Source of the DNA: Suicoccus acidiformans
GTDB lineage: Bacteria; Bacillota; Bacilli; Lactobacillales; Aerococcaceae
Direction of reading: 5' to 3'
DNA length: 64,000 nucleotides
Assembly (NCBI RefSeq): GCF_003546865.1
Contig: NZ_CP023434.1
Location: 2,170,001-2,234,000, forward strand
Positions 1 to 8,384 of the stretch are shown piece after piece. Both the position numbers and the translations under genes were made by a program. Position 1 is the first letter of the stretch. Each line of letters starts with the position of its first letter. The notes under the pieces are model-generated. The model saw only the letters and a program-made list of their open reading frames with translations, was not told where the DNA came from and made no database searches.

Positions 1-1514
1 ATTGCTTGCTCAACAGCTTCTTTAATGGCGCTACTCGTAATAGAGGCGCCTGAGATACTATCGACATCTGTCGAGTTGGCAGAGACAATTTGTGCCGGTA
101 GGGCATCGATGGCCTTAGTGCCGATACCAGGTGTTTCCTTGTGGCTAAGCACTTCTACTTGATCAATGCTCTGGCCGTCAGAAGTCGTAACGCGTACCAC
201 GAGTTCGCCGCCTAAGCCTTGTGCGCGTCCGATATATTCGCCTTCGCCAACGGTAACCGGTTCACTTTCTGCATGTGAATCGTGGCTAGAGGCACCGGAA
301 CTTGCGTCCACGGTTGCTTGCATGGCGTCAACAGCTTGTTGGGCTGCATCGATAATAGCGTTGCGGATGGCATTGCTGGTGACCGTTGCACTGGAGATGG
401 TGTCAACATCTAAGGAATTCTTGGCGATAATTTGTCCAGGTAAGGTCTGGAGGGCCAGATCACCGATGCCGACGGTTTCTTGCTCTTGGACGATTTCAAT
501 ATTCTGGATAGCGAATTCGACGTTGAGCGCTACATCGCCAGCCATGCCGCGCGCCTTGCCGACAAAGCCTTGAGTGTGGGAAGGCGATGCGACAGGCTCG
601 ACTTCTGGCGTGTGGTTAGCTGAGGAATGCGCGTCTGCTTGAGTGTTCATAGGGTTAGATTCCTCCTTTTCTGGGTTGTGGTATTTATTGAGTGGGGCAA
701 GAGACCCCGCGTCAGCAATTTCTTCCAAAAGACGGATAAGTGCTTGCTCTTCATTGCTACCGATAACGTAAGGGGTAATTTTGCGGTATTCAATATAAGC
801 ATTTGCCATGGCAACCGGGTAGGCTGCTAATTGATTCATGCTCGCATCATTCATCTTATTGCCGAAGGTGAGGGTCTCGTCCTTAGAAATAGCATATAAA
901 TCTTGTAAATATTCTAGGACAGCCTTCTTCCCGCCGGCCCGGGTATGGACTTCCAACCAGCCGAAGCGTCGGACAATGACATCTAAATCGGTCCGCTCTT
1001 CTTGAAGGCGGCGCCGTAATTTCTTCACATCCGGACGTTCGAGGGCGAAGTTTGCTGCTAGCTTGAAGAGAGGACGACCTTTCAATTCATCCAAGTCTTC
1101 AATCGGTTTGGCTCCAGGGTAGACCCGTTGGAGCTCACTATCTAAATAAGAACTCTTGCCTCGCTGGTAAGCGTAGACTTGCTCACCGTCATCGGCAATA
1201 AAGAGCAGATTGTCAAATTGCTGTAACTTGCTCTTATACCAAGCTAAGGCATCATCGGGCAAATCTACCTTTCGCAGCCGTTTGCCGTTATAGGTCACAT
1301 AATTGCCATTATGGCTAGTTAGGTAAATATCGCGTGTATCCATTTCACTCAGGAAAGCCGTTAAATCTTGGCGGGAATGCCCGGACAGAATCGCGAAGCG
1401 AACGCCTTGCTCACCGAGGCGTTGGCGGACTGCATTAAAGCGTTCGACTTCATAGGTGAAATCATTCCGCAACAAACTGCCGTCTAAATCAATGGCGACG
1501 AGCTTTAAATCCAT
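1..1514 (-). CDS. HAD-type phosphatase fused to FMN-binding domains (partial)
   Basis: A single open frame of at least 504 codons runs from the ATG at 1514 off the left edge. Residues 1 to about 275 are a Cof-type HAD phosphatase: motif I IDLDGSLL near residue 10, a conserved GGKKAVLEYL lysine region, and motif IV reading GNKMND where the family has GDxxND. A linker (about 276-310) leads into two FMN_bind domains, each with a flavin-attachment-like motif: DTISSAT (Thr about 377) and DSISGAS (Ser about 491). Every codon between the parts was checked and there is no stop. The linker codes over AAAGGAGGA, 11 bases before an in-frame ATG at 650, so a separate FMN-binding product could also be started there. 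There is no signal peptide, so the protein should be cytoplasmic. It is the last visible gene of the molybdoenzyme unit. The function is unknown; the domain calls are firm. Confidence 0.8.
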   Translation of the reverse strand, partial: MDLKLVAIDLDGSLLRNDFTYEVERFNAVRQRLGEQGVRFAILSGHSRQDLTAFLSEMDTRDIYLTSHNGNYVTYNGKRLRKVDLPDDALAWYKSKLQQFDNLLFIADDGEQVYAYQRGKSSYLDSELQRVYPGAKPIEDLDELKGRPLFKLAANFALERPDVKKLRRRLQEERTDLDVIVRRFGWLEVHTRAGGKKAVLEYLQDLYAISKDETLTFGNKMNDASMNQLAAYPVAMANAYIEYRKITPYVIGSNEEQALIRLLEEIADAGSLAPLNKYHNPEKEESNPMNTQADAHSSANHTPEVEPVASPSHTQGFVGKARGMAGDVALNVEFAIQNIEIVQEQETVGIGDLALQTLPGQIIAKNSLDVDTISSATVTSNAIRNAIIDAAQQAVDAMQATVDASSGASSHDSHAESEPVTVGEGEYIGRAQGLGGELVVRVTTSDGQSIDQVEVLSHKETPGIGTKAIDALPAQIVSANSTDVDSISGASITSSAIKEAVEQA

Positions 1515-1517
1515 AGC

Positions 1518-2123
1518 TTACCTCATTTCTAAGTATGCTTGTACATCTTCAGGGGTATTTAAATTGAGAAACAAATGCGCTGTATTAGGAAACTGGGACC
1601 AAATCGCCCGGGGAATCATGCGATGCTTCGCTTGGCGAACGAAACGTTGAACCTTCAAATTATCCTGAAGCAAGTGTGCTTCAAGCGAATCGAGCAAGGC
1701 CAAAGAATAGAAGCTGTGAAAGGGATAAATAAAGCGCTCTTCATCTTGATTGGTCAGAATATCCACCTCAGCCTTTAACAGCTGCTGCTTTTGGTAGCGT
1801 AAGTATTCAGGGGACAAATAGGGCATGTCACAGGCAATGACGAAAAGATATTGGCTCTGACTATGGCTGAGGCCGGCATGAATTCCTGCTAGAGGCCCCT
1901 TGCCCGGGTAAATATCTTGGATAAGGCGGATGCCCGGAATATCATGCTCTTGAGCCTTATTGGTGACGAGCAGGATATCCGCGAAATGGGGCCTCAGCTG
2001 TTGGACTAAGTGATTGACTAAGCGCTCCCCGTCGAAACTTAGGAACTGCTTATCAAAGCCCATTCTTGAGCTTTGGCCCCCTGCTAAGATTAAGGCCGAG
2101 CCAAATTCTGGCCGCTTAGTCAT
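1518..2123 (-). CDS. mobA: Molybdenum cofactor guanylyltransferase MobA
   Basis: The 201-residue protein has the nucleotidyltransferase signature LILAGGQSSRMGFDK near its start, then GPLAGIHAGL and the ACDMPYL metal-binding Asp region, as in MobA. Known role of the family: it joins GMP to molybdopterin to make the guanine-dinucleotide form used by DMSO-reductase-family enzymes in the cytoplasm. That fits the molybdopterin oxidoreductase two genes upstream. I chose the ATG at 2123, inside the last codons of the TDT transporter gene (overlap ATGACTAA), which suggests translational coupling. A longer reading frame upstream exists but would overlap the transporter heavily. The next gene (HAD-FMN) starts 3 bases after its stop. 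Confidence 0.9.
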   Translation of the reverse strand: MTKRPEFGSALILAGGQSSRMGFDKQFLSFDGERLVNHLVQQLRPHFADILLVTNKAQEHDIPGIRLIQDIYPGKGPLAGIHAGLSHSQSQYLFVIACDMPYLSPEYLRYQKQQLLKAEVDILTNQDEERFIYPFHSFYSLALLDSLEAHLLQDNLKVQRFVRQAKHRMIPRAIWSQFPNTAHLFLNLNTPEDVQAYLEMR

Positions 2124-3081
2124 CGGGATACAACTTGGCCAATTGGCCCTTAACGTCGAAGAAATCACTCATAAAGCGCAGGAAGACATAGCCTACCATG
2201 ATTGTCGTAATATAAAGCTGCAGGCCTTGAAGTTGCTGGAAGAAGTGGCCCCAGAAATCTAGGTCCTGTTCCAACAAGTAGCCACTTACACGGCCGGATG
2301 CAACCACGCCGATAGCCATGGGGAAGGTCGTCCCGGCATAGCCAGGCGTGAAATCAAAGGTAATAAAGCGCAGCAATAAGCTGGCATAATAAGCTAAGGA
2401 CAAGACGAGAAGTAGGGCCAAGCAATAAATCAGCCAAGGCTTAGGTTGCGTTGCAACGTTTAAGTAAGAGACAATACTTAAGCTGACCGGAGCAACCACA
2501 ATCCCTTGGGTGTGGTAAGCGCCTTTAGCGATAGGTCGGGTGGCCAGCCTTTTGACAATGAAAGGCAATAGAACTAAGTAAATCACAATACAGTAAATAG
2601 CAATCCAATATTGCAAGGTGTTAAAGCCCATGTCCTTGCCGATAACAACCGATACAGCTAAGCCGTTATAGGTTACAAACCAAGACGGGAGGAAGTTATC
2701 CGTTTGAAAGTTGGGTGCCACGTGTTTCATCGTAAAGTAAATAATATGGGCAATATGCACGATAACTGCGATAAGCCATAAACTCCGTCCGATGCCTGGA
2801 GCATATTGGACAATATAGCTACTTAAGATCATCAGTGCCATCGTTAAGCCAGCATAGAGCGCTGATAAGGTAACTTGCTTGTATTCCTTCTGGACAATGC
2901 CTGGGAAGCGAACAATCTTTACTAAATATAGAACGCACAAAAGGCCTACCAGCCACATGGAAAGGTGACGGACCCAGGTGTAGCCCATGCCGTTATAGAC
3001 GTTGCTAAGGGTTAGGACACCAACCATGGTTGGCAGTAAAGGAACGGGAAACTCACGAATTTTCTCCATTAAGCGTGCCAT
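2116..3081 (-). CDS. TDT-family (TehA/SLAC1-like) membrane transporter
   Basis: The 321-residue, very hydrophobic protein has about ten predicted membrane segments and the general look of the tellurite-resistance/dicarboxylate transporter (TDT) family, including a FPGIVQKEYKQV loop and a TFPMAIGVVASG stretch near the end. Family members pass small anions or act as exporters; the substrate here cannot be read from sequence. The ATG at 3081 is preferred because GGGGAG lies 7 bases upstream; a TTG at 3087 is too close to it. The gene sits between the molybdoenzyme and mobA, with a 16-base gap upstream and an overlap downstream, so an anion linked to the enzyme (substrate or product) is a reasonable inference only. 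Confidence 0.75.
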   Translation of the reverse strand: MARLMEKIREFPVPLLPTMVGVLTLSNVYNGMGYTWVRHLSMWLVGLLCVLYLVKIVRFPGIVQKEYKQVTLSALYAGLTMALMILSSYIVQYAPGIGRSLWLIAVIVHIAHIIYFTMKHVAPNFQTDNFLPSWFVTYNGLAVSVVIGKDMGFNTLQYWIAIYCIVIYLVLLPFIVKRLATRPIAKGAYHTQGIVVAPVSLSIVSYLNVATQPKPWLIYCLALLLVLSLAYYASLLLRFITFDFTPGYAGTTFPMAIGVVASGRVSGYLLEQDLDFWGHFFQQLQGLQLYITTIMVGYVFLRFMSDFFDVKGQLAKLYPDD

Positions 3082-3097
3082 ATACAATCTCCCCTAG

Positions 3098-5182
3098 CTA
3101 TACAACTTTCTCAACTGCAACGGGTGCAATCTTGTAAGCCGGTTCTCTTGAATATGGATCATACTCTGAGGCGGTCAGGCGGTTACACTCGATGTAATGC
3201 AGTGGGACGAAGATTTCATCATTGCGCTGATCGCTTTGGATTTGAACATCTAATTCCTCAACCGCCCCATTATGGGAATGCACGCGGGCACGGTCACCTT
3301 CATGAATGCCCAATTCGTCTGCCAGGCCAGGTCCCATAATGAGGTAGGCGTTCGCCGGGTCAACTTGACGGGTTCCAGCAATTTCACGCGTACGCGAACG
3401 GGTATGCCAGGAGGCGGCAGAAATCCGGCCCGTATTTAAGACAATTGGGAATTCTTCCGTGGTCGGAATAGGCACAGCGCGAGGCTCTTCAAAGACGAAA
3501 TTTGCCCGTTGATCGGCCGTGAAGAACTTGCCGTCTTCATATAGACGACGTTCCCGGTCTACCTCTGCCCCATTTAAAGTCGAAGGGTATGGCCACTGAA
3601 TGCCATCTGAGCGGGTGAGCCAATCCCAATCGACCCCGGTAATGTCACATGGCTTGTTCCGGGTGACTTCCTTCATCAATTCAAAGGCATCCCGTGGCGT
3701 CTGCCAGCGACTTAAATCCATGCCCAAGGCCTCACCGATACCCCGAAGCACTTCAAAATCAGTCTTCTCATTGCTAGCTCGCTCTAAGACCGAGCGTACC
3801 GGAGATAAGCGGCGTTCGGTATTGATGATGGTGCCTTCTTTCTTAATAGCGGGTACAACGGGAAGGAAGTGGGTGGCGTGCTCAGACGTCTCAGTGTCAT
3901 CATAGATATCTTGGACGATGAGCAGATCAAGTTTCTCAACGGCTTCTTTAAAGGTCGTATTATTTGTCCAACTATGCATTGGGTTGGTACAAATGACCCA
4001 AAGGCCTTTAATTTCACCTTTATTGACTCCTTCAACAATGGCGTCATAGGTTTTGGTTGGTTTATCAGCGAGGTAAGTTGGCTCAACCCCTAAGATGTCT
4101 GCGATGCGTTGGCGACCCGCTTCATCGGCGAAGTCGGTACCCCCGTGCAGGGCGGTTGTATTACTGAATAGACGTGAACCCATGGCGTCCGTTTGTCCTG
4201 TTAGTGAGTTGGCACCTGTCCCTGGCTTGCCGATATTACCAGTCATCAGGGCTAAGTTAATAATGGCTTGAGCTGCCCGCACCCCTTCGTGGTGTTGGTT
4301 AATACCCATAGTCCACCAGAAACTGACGCGCTTGCCGCTTTCAATCAGTTCTACAAATTCCATTATTTCTTCTTCGCTAAGCCCAGTGCGTTCAGGCGCT
4401 TTGGCTAAGGTGAAGTTTTGAACGAATGCTTTGAAATCTTCAAAGCCATTGGTATGTTCTTTGATAAAGTCATGGTCAATAGCAATATCCCGTTCAATGA
4501 GAAGATTAGCGAGTGTATAGAATAGCGGCAAATCAGAAGCATGGTTAATCGCATAATGGTAATCGGCCTGCTTGGCGGTTGCTGATTTACGAGGGTCGAC
4601 GACAATGATGCGGTCTGTATCCTTGCGTGAACGACGCACTCGGTTCCAAATAACAGGGTGAGCAGCCACCAGATTGGCCCCAATCAGCACAATCGTATCA
4701 GATAGTTCAATGTCTTGAATTGTATAAGGCGGCGCATCAAAACCATAGGATTGCTTGTGGGCAACGACGGCGGTCGCCATACATAGACGGGTATTCCCAT
4801 CCAAATTGGTCTGTAAATGATTGCGCATAATATGTCCTAATAAGGCAAAGTCTTCAACTAAGAGCTGCCCCGTACTAATACCTGCAAAAGCTTCTGGACC
4901 ATATTTCGCTTGAATAGCTTGAATTTGTTCAGCAACTTCTTGGAAGCCTTCTTCCCAAGAGACAGCTTTCATGCTACCGTCTGCTTGGCGAATTTGCGGC
5001 AGAGGATTGGGCTTATGCATACTTTGTTGCTTATCAGTATTTAAGCCTTTAATGCAAAGCAAATTAGGGTTAACGGGATAGTTCTCCTTGGGCAGAATTT
5101 GTTTAATTTCATTATCTTCAACGTAATAGTCTAAGTTACAGGAAATCGCACAATAATTACAGGTTGATTGAATTTTCTCCAT
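3098..5182 (-). CDS. Molybdopterin oxidoreductase, NasA/NarB-like
   Basis: The 694-residue protein opens with the 4Fe-4S motif CNYCAISCN plus a fourth Cys in LLCIKG, as in DMSO-reductase-family catalytic subunits. The molybdopterin domain follows (IVLIGANLVAAHP, DPRKSATAKQADYH, TGNIGKPGTGANSLTGQ). The C-terminal molydop-binding domain has NTGRISAASWHTRSRT and ends in a region like assimilatory nitrate reductases. There is no twin-arginine signal, so it should be cytoplasmic. Expected cofactors are bis-MGD and one 4Fe-4S cluster. The electron donor is not encoded as a classical partner subunit here; the FMN-binding fusion downstream is a candidate. The substrate is uncertain: nitrate is the best family-level guess, and formate or another oxyanion cannot be excluded. 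Confidence 0.85.
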   Translation of the reverse strand: MEKIQSTCNYCAISCNLDYYVEDNEIKQILPKENYPVNPNLLCIKGLNTDKQQSMHKPNPLPQIRQADGSMKAVSWEEGFQEVAEQIQAIQAKYGPEAFAGISTGQLLVEDFALLGHIMRNHLQTNLDGNTRLCMATAVVAHKQSYGFDAPPYTIQDIELSDTIVLIGANLVAAHPVIWNRVRRSRKDTDRIIVVDPRKSATAKQADYHYAINHASDLPLFYTLANLLIERDIAIDHDFIKEHTNGFEDFKAFVQNFTLAKAPERTGLSEEEIMEFVELIESGKRVSFWWTMGINQHHEGVRAAQAIINLALMTGNIGKPGTGANSLTGQTDAMGSRLFSNTTALHGGTDFADEAGRQRIADILGVEPTYLADKPTKTYDAIVEGVNKGEIKGLWVICTNPMHSWTNNTTFKEAVEKLDLLIVQDIYDDTETSEHATHFLPVVPAIKKEGTIINTERRLSPVRSVLERASNEKTDFEVLRGIGEALGMDLSRWQTPRDAFELMKEVTRNKPCDITGVDWDWLTRSDGIQWPYPSTLNGAEVDRERRLYEDGKFFTADQRANFVFEEPRAVPIPTTEEFPIVLNTGRISAASWHTRSRTREIAGTRQVDPANAYLIMGPGLADELGIHEGDRARVHSHNGAVEELDVQIQSDQRNDEIFVPLHYIECNRLTASEYDPYSREPAYKIAPVAVEKVV

Positions 5183-5201
5183 AATGGTCTCCTTTCCGAA
5201 A

Positions 5202-6299
5202 TTAAACTTCTGCAGAAGTAGGGCCAGTTAGTAAGGCTTCGGCTTCTTCAGTGCTTAATTCATAATGATAGAATAGCTGGTAGAATGATTGAGCTTCTTC
5301 GACTAAGTTGAGTTGATATACATCAGGGTAATACATTTGGCCAGCCCAGTTGATACCTAGAATGGCATTGACCGATTTAGGACCTGTGAGCCAGTTATAC
5401 GGCGCATCGGGCACTAAGTAAATTGCATCTGTTTCTAAGCTGTCCCAGAATTCCTGGTCACGTTCGGCGTAAGTTTCCGGGTAGAGGAAGGTGACACTGT
5501 CTGGTTGCCAGGCAAGAACTTGCTCACCGGATACATCTTGCCAGCCAAAGCCTTCCGCTTCTTCAGCCGAGAGGACGTTCGTTAAGCCTACGCGGTCAAA
5601 GACCTCGGTATGGAAACTGTCAGCTGGTGCCGTCTTAAAGCCATTGTCACCATTGGCTAAGTAGTAGGTTTGACCGTCCGCTTGGATAGTTGCTTGATGC
5701 TCTGCTGCCCGCTTTAAGGTGGTTTCAATATAAGCCACTTGCTCTGCTGTATCGACGCCCAACACTTCGCCTAAGTTGGTATATAAGGCAGGCATGTCGT
5801 CTAAATTACCATTGAAGAAGATGACCGGTACCCCTGTTAATTCAGAAAGTTGATCTAATTCCTCTTGGATGCCTTCCTTTTGTTCGCCGACGTCAATAAT
5901 GACATCTGGGGCAAGGTCGATAATCGCTTCAAGATTTAATTCATCAGGGCCATTGAATAAGCCGCCCACTTCAGGGATTTCGGCAGCTGCTTCAGGCATG
6001 TAAGCTAAATCAGCTGTGTCCGGTTGATTGCTCCAACCTACCATGCGCTCGGGTGCAACGGAGTAGAGGACAATTTGAGAGGTGGAGCCGGTACCTAAGA
6101 TGCGCTCGATATTTGCTGGAATTTCAATTTCTCGTCCTAAGTCATCGGTGTAGACAATGGTTTCTTTGGGAGTAGTTGCTTCAGTACTTGCTTCTTCAGC
6201 TAGAACAGTATTTACTGGACTGGCTGGTAGGAAGGTCAACGTTGATGCCACTAAGGAAGTTACGATAATTTTAGAGAATGTGATGAATGTTTTATGCAT
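5202..6299 (-). CDS. ABC transporter substrate-binding protein, FecB/MolA-like
   Basis: The 365-residue protein has a signal peptide (FITFSKIIVTSLVASTLTF then a cut near VLAEEA) and a periplasmic-binding-protein domain of the helical-backbone (class III) type: IVYTDDLGREIEIPANIERIL, then APERMVGWSN, and LAPDVIIDVG. It precedes the molybdoenzyme gene by 19 bases and follows the ABC ATPase gene by 4 bases. It is odd for a Gram-positive binding protein in having no lipobox cysteine, so it would be released or anchored in some other way. The neighbours (mobA, molybdoenzyme) suggest molybdate or tungstate, as in the MolABC group; ferric siderophore, heme or cobalamin binding remain possible. Confidence 0.82.
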   Translation of the reverse strand: MHKTFITFSKIIVTSLVASTLTFLPASPVNTVLAEEASTEATTPKETIVYTDDLGREIEIPANIERILGTGSTSQIVLYSVAPERMVGWSNQPDTADLAYMPEAAAEIPEVGGLFNGPDELNLEAIIDLAPDVIIDVGEQKEGIQEELDQLSELTGVPVIFFNGNLDDMPALYTNLGEVLGVDTAEQVAYIETTLKRAAEHQATIQADGQTYYLANGDNGFKTAPADSFHTEVFDRVGLTNVLSAEEAEGFGWQDVSGEQVLAWQPDSVTFLYPETYAERDQEFWDSLETDAIYLVPDAPYNWLTGPKSVNAILGINWAGQMYYPDVYQLNLVEEAQSFYQLFYHYELSTEEAEALLTGPTSAEV

Positions 6300-6303
6300 A
6301 AGT

Positions 6304-7071
6304 TTAAGGTCTCCTTTGATAAAGTTTAGGGATGACTAGTTGAGGGTACTTCTCGTCCACTTGCTTCAACTCAACCGGTACACCGTAGAGTGCTTCGATT
6401 CGCTCTGGGGTTAAAGCCCGTTCAACCGTGTCATGAACCATCAGTTGCCCGTCTTTTAGCAGCAGGGCTTGGTCACAGAAGGTTAAGACATCTTGGGGCT
6501 GGTGCGAGTTCATAATAATTGTGTAGCCGTCTTGAGCCAGTTGGCGACATTGGTCTAACACCTTAAGTTGGTTGCCGTAATCTAAGTTAGCGGTCGGCTC
6601 ATCCATTAAAATCAACGGTGTGTCTTGCATTAATGCCTGGGCAATGCGCACCAATTGTTGTTGGCCACCGGATAAGGCTTGGAAAGGACGCAGGGCCAAG
6701 CTTTCAATGCCTAACATAGTCAGGTAATTCAGGGCTTTCTCTGTTTGGTGAGGGTCTTTGGCAGAGACGTGGCCCATTTCGACCAGGTCAATGACGGTGT
6801 GGTTAAAGCTTCCGTTACTTTGTTGTGGGACGTAGGCAATTTGCTCGGCAATGGCTTTGGGGGAGGCGGTCTGTAAATTTAAATCCTGCCAGTAAATACT
6901 CCCTTGTTCAGCCTTTAACAGGCCCAGCAAAAGTTTAAAGAGCGTCGTCTTGCCTGCGCCATTCTCACCTAAGAAGGCAACGAATTGGCCAGAGTCTATG
7001 GTGAAACTGATATTCGAGAGTGTAGCTTGCTTGCTGTAACGAAAGCTCAGTTCTTTAACGGTTAAAGCCAT
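6304..7071 (-). CDS. ABC transporter ATP-binding protein, FecE/MolC-like
   Basis: The 255-residue ATPase has Walker A GENGAGKTT, the Q-loop AYVPQQS, signature LSGGQQQ, Walker B LILMDEPTA and the H-loop in IIMNSHQP. This is the normal set for the cytoplasmic subunit of a BtuCD/FecCDE-type importer. The ATG at 7071 is chosen because GGAGG lies 8 bases upstream; an in-frame ATG at 7086 lacks that spacing. It overlaps the 3' end of the permease gene by 17 bases and is followed 4 bases later by the binding-protein gene, so the three parts are made together. Confidence 0.9.
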   Translation of the reverse strand: MALTVKELSFRYSKQATLSNISFTIDSGQFVAFLGENGAGKTTLFKLLLGLLKAEQGSIYWQDLNLQTASPKAIAEQIAYVPQQSNGSFNHTVIDLVEMGHVSAKDPHQTEKALNYLTMLGIESLALRPFQALSGGQQQLVRIAQALMQDTPLILMDEPTANLDYGNQLKVLDQCRQLAQDGYTIIMNSHQPQDVLTFCDQALLLKDGQLMVHDTVERALTPERIEALYGVPVELKQVDEKYPQLVIPKLYQRRP

Positions 7072-8089
7072 CGCTTTTGCCTCCAATCAATAAGCTGAAG
7101 AAGATCGGTGCGCCAATCAGGGCGGTGAGAATGCCAATGGGAATTTCCGTTTGTGCCCAAGAACGAGCTACCGTATCAATACATACCATAAAGATGGCCC
7201 CGAATAAGGCCGAGCAGGGCAGAAGATAGCGGTAGTCTTGCCCTATAATCAAGCGACAAATATGTGGCACAACGAGTCCTATCCAGCCAATCATACCCGT
7301 TACGGCGACACTACTTGCCGTTAATAAGGTGGCTGCTAGAATGAGTAGCCCCTGCGTCCAGCGAAGATGGATGCCAAGCGTTTGGGCCTTCTCTTCGCCC
7401 AAGGTGAGTAAGTTAAGAGCCTTAGCTTGCCCAAAAATAATTACAAAGCCAATCAGCATCGGTATCAGAATCATATTCACCCTCTGCCAAGTTATGGACG
7501 AGAAAGAGCCCATCAGCCAATAAGTAATCTCTGGTAAGGCATTCTCAACGTCTGCGATTAATTTGACATAACTTAAAGCGGCTTGAAAGAGGGAACCGAT
7601 AACCATACCGGCCAGTAGTAAAGCCAGAGTTCTTTGCATGCGAAAGAGGCGACTTACCGCAAAGGTCACCCCAACAGCTAAGAGCCCCATTACAAAAGCG
7701 GCCAGAATAGTTACTTGATTTGAAGCGTACGAAATGATTGCCAAGGCTGCGCCCAATGACGCCCCGTGATTTACACCCAGGACGTTGGGGGAAGCCATCG
7801 GATTCTCGAACAATGCTTGGAAGGAAGCCCCAGATACCGCCAAGGCCGCACCAATACAAATATTTGCGCTTAGGCGAGGAAGGCGAATATTGGCAATAAC
7901 CAGGTAATGTTCGCGGGGTATCGTAGCTGCCTGGCCCCGCAAAAGTAAGTGAAAGGTCTGGCGAACATCAGCTAGAGAAAGAGAGTAACGGCCGAAGTTG
8001 AGGGCGATGAAGGTCGCTACAATAAGCAGAATAGCCAGGCCCACCAGTATGCCTATGCGTCGCCTTCTTTGCCTTTGAATGGCCTCCAT
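7055..8089 (-). CDS. ABC transporter permease, FecCD family
   Basis: The 344-residue membrane protein has about nine to ten hydrophobic segments and the FecCD hallmarks: FGRYSLSLADV after the first segment, NIRLPRLSANICIGAALAVSGASFQ, NPMASPNVLGVNHGASLGAAL and GMIGWIGLVVPHICR. These belong to the permease of vitamin B12, siderophore and MolBC-type molybdate importers. It is the first gene of the seven-gene unit. The start at 8089 (ATG) has GGAG 7 bases upstream; a GTG at 8095 is possible. Confidence 0.9.
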   Translation of the reverse strand: MEAIQRQRRRRIGILVGLAILLIVATFIALNFGRYSLSLADVRQTFHLLLRGQAATIPREHYLVIANIRLPRLSANICIGAALAVSGASFQALFENPMASPNVLGVNHGASLGAALAIISYASNQVTILAAFVMGLLAVGVTFAVSRLFRMQRTLALLLAGMVIGSLFQAALSYVKLIADVENALPEITYWLMGSFSSITWQRVNMILIPMLIGFVIIFGQAKALNLLTLGEEKAQTLGIHLRWTQGLLILAATLLTASSVAVTGMIGWIGLVVPHICRLIIGQDYRYLLPCSALFGAIFMVCIDTVARSWAQTEIPIGILTALIGAPIFFSLLIGGKSDGFNR

Positions 8090-8135
8090 AATCACGCTCC
8101 ATTCTAAATTGGAATTACTTTTAAAAGTTTAATAT

Positions 8136-8144
8136 AGTATAGCA
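8136..8144 (-). promoter_or_regulatory. Probable extended -10 promoter of the molybdoenzyme unit
   Basis: On the minus strand TGCTATACT lies about 47 bases before the permease start. This is a TGn extended -10. No good -35 was found at 16-18 bases. An A/T palindrome, ACTTTTAAAAGT, lies between this element and the gene and could be an operator. Confidence 0.4.
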
Positions 8145-8384
8145 TAAATCTATTAAGCTTGTTCATAAAATTGCAATTTATCCCAAGAAATGCCTCATAC
8201 TTAGTGTAGCGCTACCAATTCTTTAAAATTAAAGTCCACGTAATTGCTAAAGAATATTTCATGTCAATTATCATGATATTTAACGAGATGTTGTAAAAAC
8301 GTGAACAAACAAAATCATTAAAAGAAAAAGTAGGATTCGTGCCCCATTTCAGGTATGATAGGGAAACGAAGAAGAGGTGAAGTA

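Noticed and set aside
166..573. Plus-strand frame of 135 residues at the left edge
   Set aside because: It is the shadow of the FMN-binding fusion gene on the minus strand.
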